A stretch of 13,939 nt of DNA, from the NCBI GenBank assembly GCA_035549615.1, contig DASZQO010000046.1, positions 1 to 13,939 on the forward strand, written 5' to 3'. The translations under genes and the position numbers were made by a program. Of the stretch, positions 1-6,522 are shown in pieces (position 1 is the first letter of the stretch; each line of letters opens with the position of its first letter). The stretch comes from JAKAWQ01 sp035549615 (GTDB lineage Bacteria > Pseudomonadota > Alphaproteobacteria > Acetobacterales > Acetobacteraceae). The notes under the pieces were generated by a model. That model made no database searches, had not been told where the DNA came from, and saw only the letters and a list, made by a program, of their open reading frames with translations.

Positions 1-50
1 CGCTTCGACCTGGCCTGATCGCAGCGGAACGTCGCTCATTCACCGCTCAG

Positions 51-93
51 GCGTGATGACTGGAGGTGGCGCAACCGAAGGTCATCACGCTCC
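51..93. repeat. Palindromic repeat copy A (GCGTGATGAC/GTCATCACGC stem)
   Basis: GCGTGATGAC at 51-60 and GTCATCACGC at 81-90 are exact reverse complements, giving a 10-bp stem with a 20-nt loop. Bases 51-83 match 175-207 in direct orientation at about 27 of 33 positions. The right arm extended to 93 (GTCATCACGCTCC) is an exact 13-nt reverse complement of 172-184. Sharing of both arm and loop sequence suggests a dispersed intergenic palindromic element (REP-like). The genome-wide family is inferred, not seen. Confidence 0.6.
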
Positions 94-171
94 AGGGCTG
101 TTCTGCCGGGCGGATTTGCGCGCCTGACTGGAAAGGGAACGCCCCGATTCCAGCGGAGCGCGGTTCGCTCC

Positions 172-207
172 GGAGCGTGATGACCGAAGGGGGAACAACC
201 GGAGGTC
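172..207. repeat. Palindromic repeat copy B, right arm degraded
   Basis: GGAGCGTGATGAC (172-184) repeats the left arm of the element at 51. The following loop-like part keeps the pattern of copy A, with CAACCG and AGGTC conserved. The right arm, however, diverges after GGTC into unrelated sequence instead of completing GTCATCACGC. This copy therefore keeps the left arm and loop but has lost most of the stem partner, as expected for a decayed or truncated repeat. Confidence 0.5.
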
Positions 208-233
208 TCAATCGCGCGACAATATAGAGACGA

Positions 234-273
234 AGAGCGGGATGAGGGAGTGCGAGCGATCTCATCCTGCTCT
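234..273 (-). terminator. Stem-loop at the stop codon of the SDR gene
   Basis: AGAGCGGGATGAG (234-246) pairs with CTCATCCTGCTCT (261-273), a 13-bp stem with one G-T pair and a 14-nt loop. It overlaps the TAG stop of the SDR gene (274-272), the last gene of the nine-kilobase minus-strand cluster. On the transcript it would be a stable 3' hairpin that could end transcription or protect the 3' end. No clean U-tract follows on the minus strand, so intrinsic termination is uncertain and it may instead be another palindromic repeat. Confidence 0.4.
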
Positions 274-1015
274 AACCGACCCGGAATCCTCCATCCACCG
301 GCAAGATCACGCCGTTGATCATGCTCGCCGCATCGCTGAGGAGGAAGCAGATGACCGATGCGACTTCCCTCGGCGTGGCGAAGCGCCGCAGCGGAATGCG
401 CGCCAGCATGGCGCCCGCCTTTGCCGGGTCGCTCCAGGCCTTCTCCGCCATTGGTGTCAGCGTGACGACCGGGTTGACGCTGTTGGTCCGAATGCCGAAC
501 GGTCCAAGCTCATTGGCCATTGTCATCGTAAGCGAATCGAGAGCCGCTTTCGAAGCGCCGTAGGCGGCATGGTCGGGCGTGCCCCACAAGCTCGCGATCG
601 ACGAGACGTTTACGATGGCACCCCGCGCCGCGCGCCTGATCCAGTCGCGCGCCACGATTTGTGAAATGAGCATCGGGGCACGAACATTGATGGCCATGAC
701 CCGTTCGAAAAGCGCCACCGTTGTGTGCAGGAACGGCGCCAGCTCCGCGACGCCGGCATTGTTGACCAATCCATCCAGCGGCAAAGCCTGCCCGGCCATG
801 GCTGCGGCTGCGTCCGCATCGGCAAGATCGACGATATGGATGCGGCAGCCCGTCTGCTCCGCGAGGCTGCCAAGATCCTCGGCTGAGCGGCTCACGGCAA
901 TTACCTCGGCCCCTTCCGAGACGAGCATCTCCGCCGTGACCCGTCCAATGCCCTTGCCCGCGCCCGTCACAAGGATTCGCTTCCCCACGAGTCTCGGCGC
1001 GATGGCGGTGGTCAT
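272..1015 (-). CDS. SDR oxidoreductase, dicarbonyl/L-xylulose reductase-like
   Basis: A 247-residue classical short-chain dehydrogenase/reductase. The cofactor motif TGAGKGIG is at residues 17-24 and NNAG at 85-88. The catalytic Ser139, Tyr152 and Lys156 lie in NVSS and YGASK. The overall text strongly resembles mammalian DCXR (L-xylulose reductase, xylitol:NADP 4-oxidoreductase), notably SQIVAR, GAIVNVSS, ELGPFGIR, WSDPAKA and a C-terminal LPVDGGF. Lys21 and Arg43 favour NADP(H), by analogy to DCXR. The start is the ATG at 1015, preceded by GAGG about 9 nt upstream. A longer in-frame N-terminus exists but would run inside the preceding ATPase gene. The gap to that ATPase stop is only 10 nt, so the gene is the last member of the transporter operon. 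Family assignment is firm. L-xylulose or xylitol as substrate is inference, and other polyols or alpha-dicarbonyls are possible. Confidence 0.85.
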   Translation of the reverse strand: MTTAIAPRLVGKRILVTGAGKGIGRVTAEMLVSEGAEVIAVSRSAEDLGSLAEQTGCRIHIVDLADADAAAAMAGQALPLDGLVNNAGVAELAPFLHTTVALFERVMAINVRAPMLISQIVARDWIRRAARGAIVNVSSIASLWGTPDHAAYGASKAALDSLTMTMANELGPFGIRTNSVNPVVTLTPMAEKAWSDPAKAGAMLARIPLRRFATPREVASVICFLLSDAASMINGVILPVDGGFRVG

Positions 1016-1025
1016 CGCCGTTGCC

Positions 1026-2111
1026 TCATGAGACAGGCACGGTGAGCGCAGCCCCGGTCCCGGCATCGAAAAAATGGACGCCCCTCGGGGGAATGGCGAG
1101 CACGATGCGCTCGCCCTCGCGCCACTGGTTCTCTCCGCGCGGCCGGCGCACCACGACTTCCTGCCCATCCTCGGTGCGGAAATGAAGCTCGATTTGCGCC
1201 CCGAGATGTTCAACCACGTCCACCTGGCCGCGCACCTCCGTCTCACCTTCCCCGGCCGCGCCCGGTCGTGCGTCCTCGCTGCGGAAGCCGATCAGCACCT
1301 TGGGCGACGCGGCGACGCCGTCGGGCACCGGCGCTCTCAGGAAGGGTGTCTCCACCATCGCCGCTCCGGGATGATGCTCGACACGGACCAGGTTCATCCG
1401 TGGCGAGCCGATGAACCGGGCCACGAAAGCATTGGCCGGATGCCCATAAACCTCGTCCGGCGTGCCGATCTGCTCGATATGGCCGAAATTCATGACCGTG
1501 ATCCGATCGCCCAGCCCCATCGCCTCTTCCTGGTCGTGGGTGACATAGATCGTCGTCATGCCGACGGCACGATGGATCCGCAGCAGCTCGGCACGCATGA
1601 TCGTGCGCAGTTGCGCATCGATATTCGACAACGGCTCATCCATGAGAGAGACCGCCGGCTCGCGGGCGATGACCCGGGCCAGCGCCACGCGCTGCCGCTG
1701 GCCGCCCGAGAGCGCACGTGGTCTGCGCCCGAGATATTCCCTGATCTGTACGAGATTCGCTGCAAACTCGATCCGGCGCTCGATCTCCGCCCGGCTGAGG
1801 CCGCGGACCTTGAGGCCGAGCGCGATATTTTCCCGAACCGTCATGTGCGGATAGAGCGCATAGTTCTGAAAAACCATGCCCACGCCGCGGCGCGCGGGCG
1901 GAAGGGCGGTGACATCCGTGCCGCCGATCAGAATTCGTCCGCTGCTCGGCGTCTCGAGCCCGGCAATCATCCTGAGCAGCGTGGTCTTGCCGCAGCCCGA
2001 CGGGCCGAGCAGGACCATGAACTCTCCGTCCGCGATCGTAATGTCGATGTGCTTCAACACCTCCACCGAGTCGAAGTGCTTGGCCACGCCGTCAATGACG
2101 ATCTCTGCCAC
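1026..2111 (-). CDS. ABC importer ATPase, MalK/UgpC type
   Basis: A 361-residue nucleotide-binding subunit of a carbohydrate (CUT1) importer. It powers uptake through the two permeases encoded just upstream. Visible motifs are Walker A GPSGCGKT (36-43), the Q-loop in FQNYALYPHM (Gln82), signature LSGGQ (134-138), Walker B VSLMDEP (154-160) and the switch His192 in YVTHDQEEA. The last third, about 130 residues, matches the OB-fold/TOBE regulatory extension typical of MalK-like proteins. The start is taken as a GTG at 2111 (reading VAEIVIDG), with AAGGGA about 7 nt upstream. The longer frame overlaps the permease end and looks non-coding. The gap to the permease stop is 17 nt. MalK-type ATPases often serve several importers, so this one may not be exclusive. 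Confidence 0.92.
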   Translation of the reverse strand: MAEIVIDGVAKHFDSVEVLKHIDITIADGEFMVLLGPSGCGKTTLLRMIAGLETPSSGRILIGGTDVTALPPARRGVGMVFQNYALYPHMTVRENIALGLKVRGLSRAEIERRIEFAANLVQIREYLGRRPRALSGGQRQRVALARVIAREPAVSLMDEPLSNIDAQLRTIMRAELLRIHRAVGMTTIYVTHDQEEAMGLGDRITVMNFGHIEQIGTPDEVYGHPANAFVARFIGSPRMNLVRVEHHPGAAMVETPFLRAPVPDGVAASPKVLIGFRSEDARPGAAGEGETEVRGQVDVVEHLGAQIELHFRTEDGQEVVVRRPRGENQWREGERIVLAIPPRGVHFFDAGTGAALTVPVS

Positions 2112-2128
2112 GGTCGTTCCCTTGCCCG

Positions 2129-2950
2129 CTATTTCACCGCGCCCAGCGTCAATCCCCGGGCAATGTACTTGTGGATGGCAATGCCACCGACCACAACCGG
2201 GGCGCAGATCATGACCGCGCACGACATGACCGTCTGCCAGGGAATGATGTAGCCGCCGAGAAAGCCCATCATCACCACGGGCGCCGTGCGTGCCCCGGTC
2301 GAGGGAGTGAGGATGAACGCATAGAGAAGATCGTTCCAGGCGAAGATGCCGGCGAGGATCGCCGCAACGGCGATGCCGGGCAGCGTCAGCGGCAGGGCGA
2401 TCCGGGTGAAGACCCGGAACCGGCTCAGCCCGTCGAGCAGGGCCGCTTCCTCAAGCGCGACCGGCACCGCGGCAAACTGATCGACCAGGAGCCAGACCAC
2501 GAGGGGCACGACGAAGGTCTGATAGATCAGGATGAGGGCGAGCGGGCTGTTGATCAGCCCGATATCGGCTGCCAGGAGATAGAATGGAAGCAGCACCACC
2601 ACCGGGATCAGCATCCAGTTTGTTACGTACCAAAATTGAATCTGCGCGCGCCCCCGGAAATTGTAGCGGGCCAATGCGTAGGCCGCCGGCGCACCGACGA
2701 TGAGCCCCAGTGCCACGGACCCGGCGGTCACGACCACCGAATTGACCAGGGCCGGCACGATGCCGTTCTCCGTGACTGCTTTGCCATATCCGGCGAGATC
2801 AGGCCGGAAAAGCCATGCCGGAGGCAGGCGGAAGATCAACGCCTCCGGCTTTAGCGAGGATGCGATCATCCAATAGAAAGGGAAAAGGATGAGTACCGCG
2901 ACCAGAAGCAGAAAGAAGCCGTGGAGCGTCGTCAGCACCCGCTCTCTCAT
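2129..2950 (-). CDS. Sugar/polyol ABC permease, MalG type
   Basis: A 273-residue inner-membrane permease of the binding-protein-dependent transport family. The first hydrophobic segment is at about residues 10-32, followed by segments near 68-92, 108-128, 135-157, 192-212 and 240-260. The cytoplasmic EAA loop, which docks on the ATPase, is canonical: EEAALLDG at about 167-174, followed by IALPLTLPGI. The ATG at 2950 overlaps the TGA of the upstream permease as ATGA, a 4-nt overlap that fixes the start and points to coupled translation. Length and topology match MalG/UgpE-like subunits. The family call is firm; the transported compound is inferred from the linked dehydrogenases and kinase. Confidence 0.92.
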   Translation of the reverse strand: MRERVLTTLHGFFLLLVAVLILFPFYWMIASSLKPEALIFRLPPAWLFRPDLAGYGKAVTENGIVPALVNSVVVTAGSVALGLIVGAPAAYALARYNFRGRAQIQFWYVTNWMLIPVVVLLPFYLLAADIGLINSPLALILIYQTFVVPLVVWLLVDQFAAVPVALEEAALLDGLSRFRVFTRIALPLTLPGIAVAAILAGIFAWNDLLYAFILTPSTGARTAPVVMMGFLGGYIIPWQTVMSCAVMICAPVVVGGIAIHKYIARGLTLGAVK

Positions 2951-3849
2951 GCTTCGCCCCCCTTCCTCGCCGGATAGAGGAAGCTCACGACCGCCTGGGC
3001 GAGAAGGATGGTCACGACAAGGGTGAGGACGGATTCCGCCGAGGCGAGGCCAACATCGAATCCGCGGAACGCAACGCGCTCGATGTTCAGCGAAACCGTC
3101 TCCGTCGCGTTTCCCGGACCCCCCTTCTCGATTGAATAGATCATGTCGAACGTCTTGATCGTGAAGATCGTCTGGAAGACCAGGCTGGCGACGATTCCCG
3201 GCCGCATATAGGGAAGCTTGATGTAGCGGAAGCGGGCCCAGAAGCTCTCGGTATCGAGGGTCAGCACCTCCTCGATCTCTCCCGGCACCGTGGCCAGGCT
3301 GGCCGAAAGGACGAGGGCCACGAAAGGGGTCCACTCCCAGATCTGGGTTGCGCTGATCATGCCGAAAGCCGCGGATGCGCTCCCAAGCCAGTCGATCTGG
3401 CTCAAGCCGAAGCCACGGCCGAAATAATTCACGATGCCAAGCTGCGTGTTGAACATCAACTGCACGAGCATGCCGACGACGCTCGGCGTCGTCGCGATCG
3501 GGACGACCAGAAGGACCTGCACCAGCCTCCGAAGCACGCGGTTTCGTGTCTGGTCGAGCGCAAGCGCAATGGCCATCCCGAGCACGAGCTCGATCGGAAG
3601 CGTGATCAGGAGGAAGAGTCCGGCCGTCTGCAGCGAGCCAAGGAACTCCGGGGACGTGAGCGCGTTGACATAGTTATCGAGGCCCGCGAAGACGGGCGGC
3701 CCCATGCCCATCGTCCAGTTCTGGAACGAGTAGTAGAGAACGAAGATCGTGGGATAGAGCCCGACCGCGAGGAGAAGCAGAAGCGAGGGGCTGATGAAGA
3801 ACCAGGGCTCGAGCCGCTTGCCAAGCGGCTCCTTGCGCTCACTCTTCAT
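2947..3849 (-). CDS. Sugar/polyol ABC permease, MalF type
   Basis: A 300-residue inner-membrane permease with its first membrane segment at about residues 17-41, then near 75-99, 108-132, 162-186, 217-237 and 271-292. The C-terminal half carries the ATPase-docking loop, but in a deviant form. EIEEVLTLDTESF (191-203) stands where family members usually have an EAA...DGA pattern, so two alanines and the conserved glycine are replaced. The following IKLPYMRPGI is normal. The partner MalG-type subunit keeps the canonical loop. I chose the ATG at 3849 (MKSERKEPLG) because it gives a normal-length protein with a short positively charged N-terminus. No strong Shine-Dalgarno sequence precedes it, so translation may be weak, or a start further upstream cannot be excluded. 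Confidence 0.88.
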   Translation of the reverse strand: MKSERKEPLGKRLEPWFFISPSLLLLLAVGLYPTIFVLYYSFQNWTMGMGPPVFAGLDNYVNALTSPEFLGSLQTAGLFLLITLPIELVLGMAIALALDQTRNRVLRRLVQVLLVVPIATTPSVVGMLVQLMFNTQLGIVNYFGRGFGLSQIDWLGSASAAFGMISATQIWEWTPFVALVLSASLATVPGEIEEVLTLDTESFWARFRYIKLPYMRPGIVASLVFQTIFTIKTFDMIYSIEKGGPGNATETVSLNIERVAFRGFDVGLASAESVLTLVVTILLAQAVVSFLYPARKGGEA

Positions 3850-3924
3850 GGCAGTGCAACCGCGGAGAGGGGCTTCGTTTCGTCGTCCGTCCGCCGCGAC
3901 GTGTGGCCATGGGCCCTGAAGAGG

Positions 3925-3962
3925 CCGGCGCACGGGGCCGCAAAGGCACCGCCGCGCGCCGG
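3925..3962 (-). promoter_or_regulatory. Intercistronic stem-loop between binding protein and permease genes
   Basis: CCGGCGC (3925-3931) pairs exactly with GCGCCGG (3956-3962). Inside, CGGGGCC (3933-3939) pairs with GGCACCG (3945-3951) with one mismatch and a GCAAA loop. Together they make a two-tier GC-rich hairpin in the 123-nt gap after the binding-protein stop. In sugar ABC operons a hairpin at this place commonly protects the upstream binding-protein mRNA or reduces read-through, so more binding protein than permease is made. That role here is inference from position. Confidence 0.55.
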
Positions 3963-3972
3963 AACGCAGGGT

Positions 3973-5325
3973 TCAGTGCTGGGGAAGATTGACCGAATTC
4001 CAGCAGCCACTGGAGTTCATATAGGTCTGAAGCTTGGCATTCAGGATCTGCACACCCTTGGCAACCGGATATTGGCCCGTCTCGATATCCGATCCGTACT
4101 CGGAGATCAGCTCGGAGAAGTACGGATAACAGGCAATCTGTGGCCGCCAGTCGGGTACGCTCCCGTTCTCCCAGGTTTCGACCATGGGCTTGAGGTACGG
4201 ATACTTGGCATCGAGCGCCGGGTCGGTGTCCGCGCTTACCCTGGCAACGACGGCGCCGTTCTCGATCAGTGGCTTGGCCATCGCCTTGGAGGTGAGCCAC
4301 TGGATGAAGAGCCAGGTCGCCTTCTGTTCGGCGGGGGGAATCTGCGCGCTTACCATGTAAGCGAAGCCACCGAAGGCGGAGAAGCGGCCATCGGGGCCGG
4401 TCGGCTCGACCGTGACCCCGAGATCATCGCCGATCGCCGACGCCTTGAGCGTTGGATAAAAGGCGGACCATTCGGTGATCATGGCGACCTGCCCCTGGCC
4501 CATGAGCTGGACCACCTGCGAATGATCGTCCGCGATGATTCCCTTCGGCATGTACTTGACGAGATCCTGGCGAAACGTCAGGCCGGCGATGGCCTGGGGC
4601 GAGTCGAGCGTCATTTTCTTCGCCGCAGCATCAAAATATCGGCCACCCCACGGCCAGAGAAACCGCGTGAAGCTGTCGGCGGTCTGAGTTTCCCCACGGG
4701 CCGACTGCAGAGCATAGCCATAGAGATTCTTGGCCGGATCATAGAGCTTCGGCGCATAATCCGTGAGCAACTGCTGCCAGGTCGTCGGCGGCCCCGAGAA
4801 GCCATGCTCGCTCAGGATCTTCTTGTTGTAGTAGAGCAGCCCGGCATAGGAATCGAAGGGCAGGCCGATGAGCTTGCCGCCGACGGTGAAAGCGTGGCGC
4901 CAGACCGGAATAAAGTCGTTGAGATCGATAGCCGGATCGGCGATCGTCACGTCCGAAAGAAATTGATCGACGGGCACGACCCATCTGGCTCTCGTGAAAT
5001 CGACGGGCCAGACGACGTCGGTCAGGATGGCGTCGAACTGGTTGCTGTGCGAGACAAAATTGAGCGTCTCAGCCTTCAGGGTGTCCTCATAGGGGAAGTT
5101 CACCCATTTCACGTGAATCCCGGTCTCTTGCTCGAACTCCGGCGTCAGCTCCTGTGCCGCCTTGTAGCTCGGCCGGTCGAGACCGACGACCGTGACAGTC
5201 ATGCCCTTGTAGGGGGCTGCCGCCTGAGCGAGCGACCAGGGATCCGCATTCGCCGCATGCCTGCCGAAGCCAAGGACCGCCCCGATGGCGGCCCCCACGA
5301 TGGCATATTTGAGAACTCTCCGCAT
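3973..5325 (-). CDS. Extracellular solute-binding protein, family 1 (sugar/polyol)
   Basis: A 450-residue periplasmic binding protein that captures substrate for the permease pair. Residues 1-27 form a signal peptide: MRRVLK charges, a hydrophobic core, and likely cleavage after ANA before Asp28. The mature part shows family-1 features, such as GMTVTVVGLDRPSYKAAQEL at the start, then FDAILTDVVWPVDF, LPFDSYAGLLYYNKKI and TADSFTRFLWPWGGRY, typical of sugar-binding lobes. The ATG at 5325 has GGAGGG about 7 nt upstream, which decides against an ATG six codons earlier. It is the first gene of the transporter operon and sits 36 nt from the dyad at 5362-5394. The family is certain. The ligand is unknown, with pentitols, hexitols or ketoses suggested by the neighbouring dehydrogenases. 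Confidence 0.9.
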   Translation of the reverse strand: MRRVLKYAIVGAAIGAVLGFGRHAANADPWSLAQAAAPYKGMTVTVVGLDRPSYKAAQELTPEFEQETGIHVKWVNFPYEDTLKAETLNFVSHSNQFDAILTDVVWPVDFTRARWVVPVDQFLSDVTIADPAIDLNDFIPVWRHAFTVGGKLIGLPFDSYAGLLYYNKKILSEHGFSGPPTTWQQLLTDYAPKLYDPAKNLYGYALQSARGETQTADSFTRFLWPWGGRYFDAAAKKMTLDSPQAIAGLTFRQDLVKYMPKGIIADDHSQVVQLMGQGQVAMITEWSAFYPTLKASAIGDDLGVTVEPTGPDGRFSAFGGFAYMVSAQIPPAEQKATWLFIQWLTSKAMAKPLIENGAVVARVSADTDPALDAKYPYLKPMVETWENGSVPDWRPQIACYPYFSELISEYGSDIETGQYPVAKGVQILNAKLQTYMNSSGCWNSVNLPQH

Positions 5326-5361
5326 ACCGTTCCCTCCACCCATGGGGATTATCGCAAGGAT

Positions 5362-5394
5362 TGATTATTTCTTTAACTATGCCAGAATTAATCA
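5362..5394 (-). promoter_or_regulatory. Putative SorC-type operator 1, in front of the transporter operon
   Basis: TGATTATTTCT (5362-5372) and AGAATTAATCA (5384-5394) form an 11-bp inverted repeat with a single mismatch and an 11-nt centre. The dyad lies 36 nt upstream of the binding-protein ATG. Its left arm is identical over 11 nt to the arm of the dyad in front of the local SorC-family regulator gene (9286-9296). On the minus strand both sites also share GCATA in the centre and AGAAATAATCA at the end nearest the gene. The A+T-rich site stands out from the G+C-rich surroundings. Binding by the regulator is inference. Confidence 0.7.
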
Positions 5395-5404
5395 TCCTCA
5401 ACAA
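5376..5404 (-). promoter_or_regulatory. Possible promoter of the transporter operon
   Basis: On the minus strand, TTGTTG (5404-5399) and CATAGT (5381-5376) are separated by 17 nt and could act as a weak sigma-70 pair. An alternative is TTGAGG (5401-5396) with AGTTAA (5378-5373), also 17 nt apart. Either choice overlaps the dyad at 5362-5394, fitting a repressible promoter. Further upstream, the 154-nt gap to the dehydrogenase gene is GC-rich with a loose CCCGG/CCGGG hairpin (5418-5450) that might end the upstream transcript. The hexamers match the consensus only partly. Confidence 0.3.
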
Positions 5405-5479
5405 CCGCTTTCTTGAACCCGGCGGTGCCCGCGAGAGGCGAGCGCCCGGGCCGTGGCGCGCAAGCGGATATTCACAGGA

Positions 5480-6499
5480 TCAGGCATTGGGAAGAATGAG
5501 GCTCTTGAGCGCTCCGTCCGTGCACGCGCTCTGAAGCTCGAAGGCACGCGCGCCTTCAGCGAGATCGAAACGATGGGTGACGATGGCCGAGATATCGAGG
5601 GCCCGATTCTTCACCAACGCGATGGCGCGGGGATAGACATGGCCCATGCGCCGCGAGAACTTGACGGAAAGGCCTTTCCGCCGCGCGTTCGCCGCCGCCA
5701 GCACGTAGCTGTCGCCCTCGGGGATGCCGACGAGAACAACGCGCCCGCCGATCCGCACCGCGTCCACGGCGTGTTGGAAGCCATCCGGCGAATTGGTCGC
5801 TTCCAGAACCAGATCGACGCCGCGTCCGCCAGTCCATTCACCGATTTCGCTGCGATCGGCCCCGATGCGGCTTGCCCCGAGCGCCCCGGCCTGTTCGCGG
5901 CGATATCCGACCGGATCGATCGCAAACACGTCGCCCGCGCCGGAGAATCTTGCCAGCGCGACCAGCAGCAGCCCGATCGGCCCGCACCCGATGACGGCGA
6001 CGGATTCGAGCAGGCCGAGCTTGGCAAGATCGACGGCGTGAATCGCGACGCCGAGCGGCTCCAGCATCATCGTCTCTTCCACCGTGAAATGCTGTGGCAC
6101 TTTCACGACCTGACGCGGGTCGATGGCCAGACGCTCGGTCATCGCGCCGGGATGCGGCGGGGCACCCGAAAAGATCGTATTGGGGCAGAGATTGATCTCC
6201 CCACGGAGGCACCACTCGCAATGGCCGCAGGGGATGGCGGGATCGACCGCGATGAGCTCGCCCGCTGTCAACCCGAGATCCTTGCGCGTCTCGAGGACAC
6301 GAGCGGCAAATTCGTGGCCGGGGATGAAAGGCTCGCTCACGACCTGGCTGCCGATGCTGCCCTCGACATAATAGTGAAGATCGCTGCCACAGACGCCGAC
6401 TCCCAGGATTTCGACGGGCACCTGGCCGTTCGCGGTGTTCGGCTCCGGCACCTCGCCGATGGCGATATCCCGCACGCCGCGGATATAAAGGGCTTTCAT
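5480..6499 (-). CDS. Zinc-dependent MDR polyol dehydrogenase (sorbitol/xylitol dehydrogenase-like)
   Basis: A 339-residue medium-chain dehydrogenase that would oxidise a secondary alcohol of a polyol to a ketose. Catalytic zinc ligands are visible as Cys37 in GVCGSD, His62-Glu63 in GHEF and Glu147 in LEPLG. The structural zinc lobe has Cys91, Cys94, Cys97 and Cys105. The Rossmann motif is GCGPIG (171-176), and the strand ending in Asp195 (FAIDP) points to NAD rather than NADP. The ATG at 6499 is preceded by AAGGA about 10 nt upstream and lies 23 nt from the kinase stop, so the two genes are co-transcribed. The family also includes L-threonine and butanediol dehydrogenases. The linked kinase and DCXR-like reductase favour a pentitol or hexitol. 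The exact substrate is inferred. Confidence 0.87.
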   Translation of the reverse strand: MKALYIRGVRDIAIGEVPEPNTANGQVPVEILGVGVCGSDLHYYVEGSIGSQVVSEPFIPGHEFAARVLETRKDLGLTAGELIAVDPAIPCGHCEWCLRGEINLCPNTIFSGAPPHPGAMTERLAIDPRQVVKVPQHFTVEETMMLEPLGVAIHAVDLAKLGLLESVAVIGCGPIGLLLVALARFSGAGDVFAIDPVGYRREQAGALGASRIGADRSEIGEWTGGRGVDLVLEATNSPDGFQHAVDAVRIGGRVVLVGIPEGDSYVLAAANARRKGLSVKFSRRMGHVYPRAIALVKNRALDISAIVTHRFDLAEGARAFELQSACTDGALKSLILPNA

Positions 6500-6522
6500 C
6501 GGCGTATGTCCTTCTTTTCGGA

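Larger units (their letters stand above)
1..271. other. Gene-free left edge with repeated stem-loop elements
   Basis: I see no convincing gene here. The stretch lies downstream of the minus-strand SDR gene. Three hairpin-forming or repeated segments dominate it and are listed separately (51-93, 172-207, 234-273), plus a short hairpin CGGAGCG/CGCTCCG at 154-172 with a 5-nt loop. The first 18 bases could be the last codons of a plus-strand gene (reading RFDLA then TGA at 16-18), but five residues cannot support that. The region looks like a convergent or intergenic spacer where palindromic repeats have accumulated. Confidence 0.5.

Noticed and set aside
1..18. Possible C-terminus of a plus-strand gene (RFDLA then TGA)
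   Set aside because: Five codons at the window edge cannot be distinguished from chance.
1074..2854. Long plus-strand frames opposite the ATPase and permease genes
   Set aside because: They are antisense shadows: low-complexity, rich in Arg/His/Asp, and without motifs, whereas the minus-strand frames carry complete family motifs.
3901..5364. 487-codon plus-strand frame opposite the binding-protein gene
   Set aside because: The minus strand encodes a full family-1 binding protein with signal peptide and ribosome-binding site. The plus frame is its antisense shadow.
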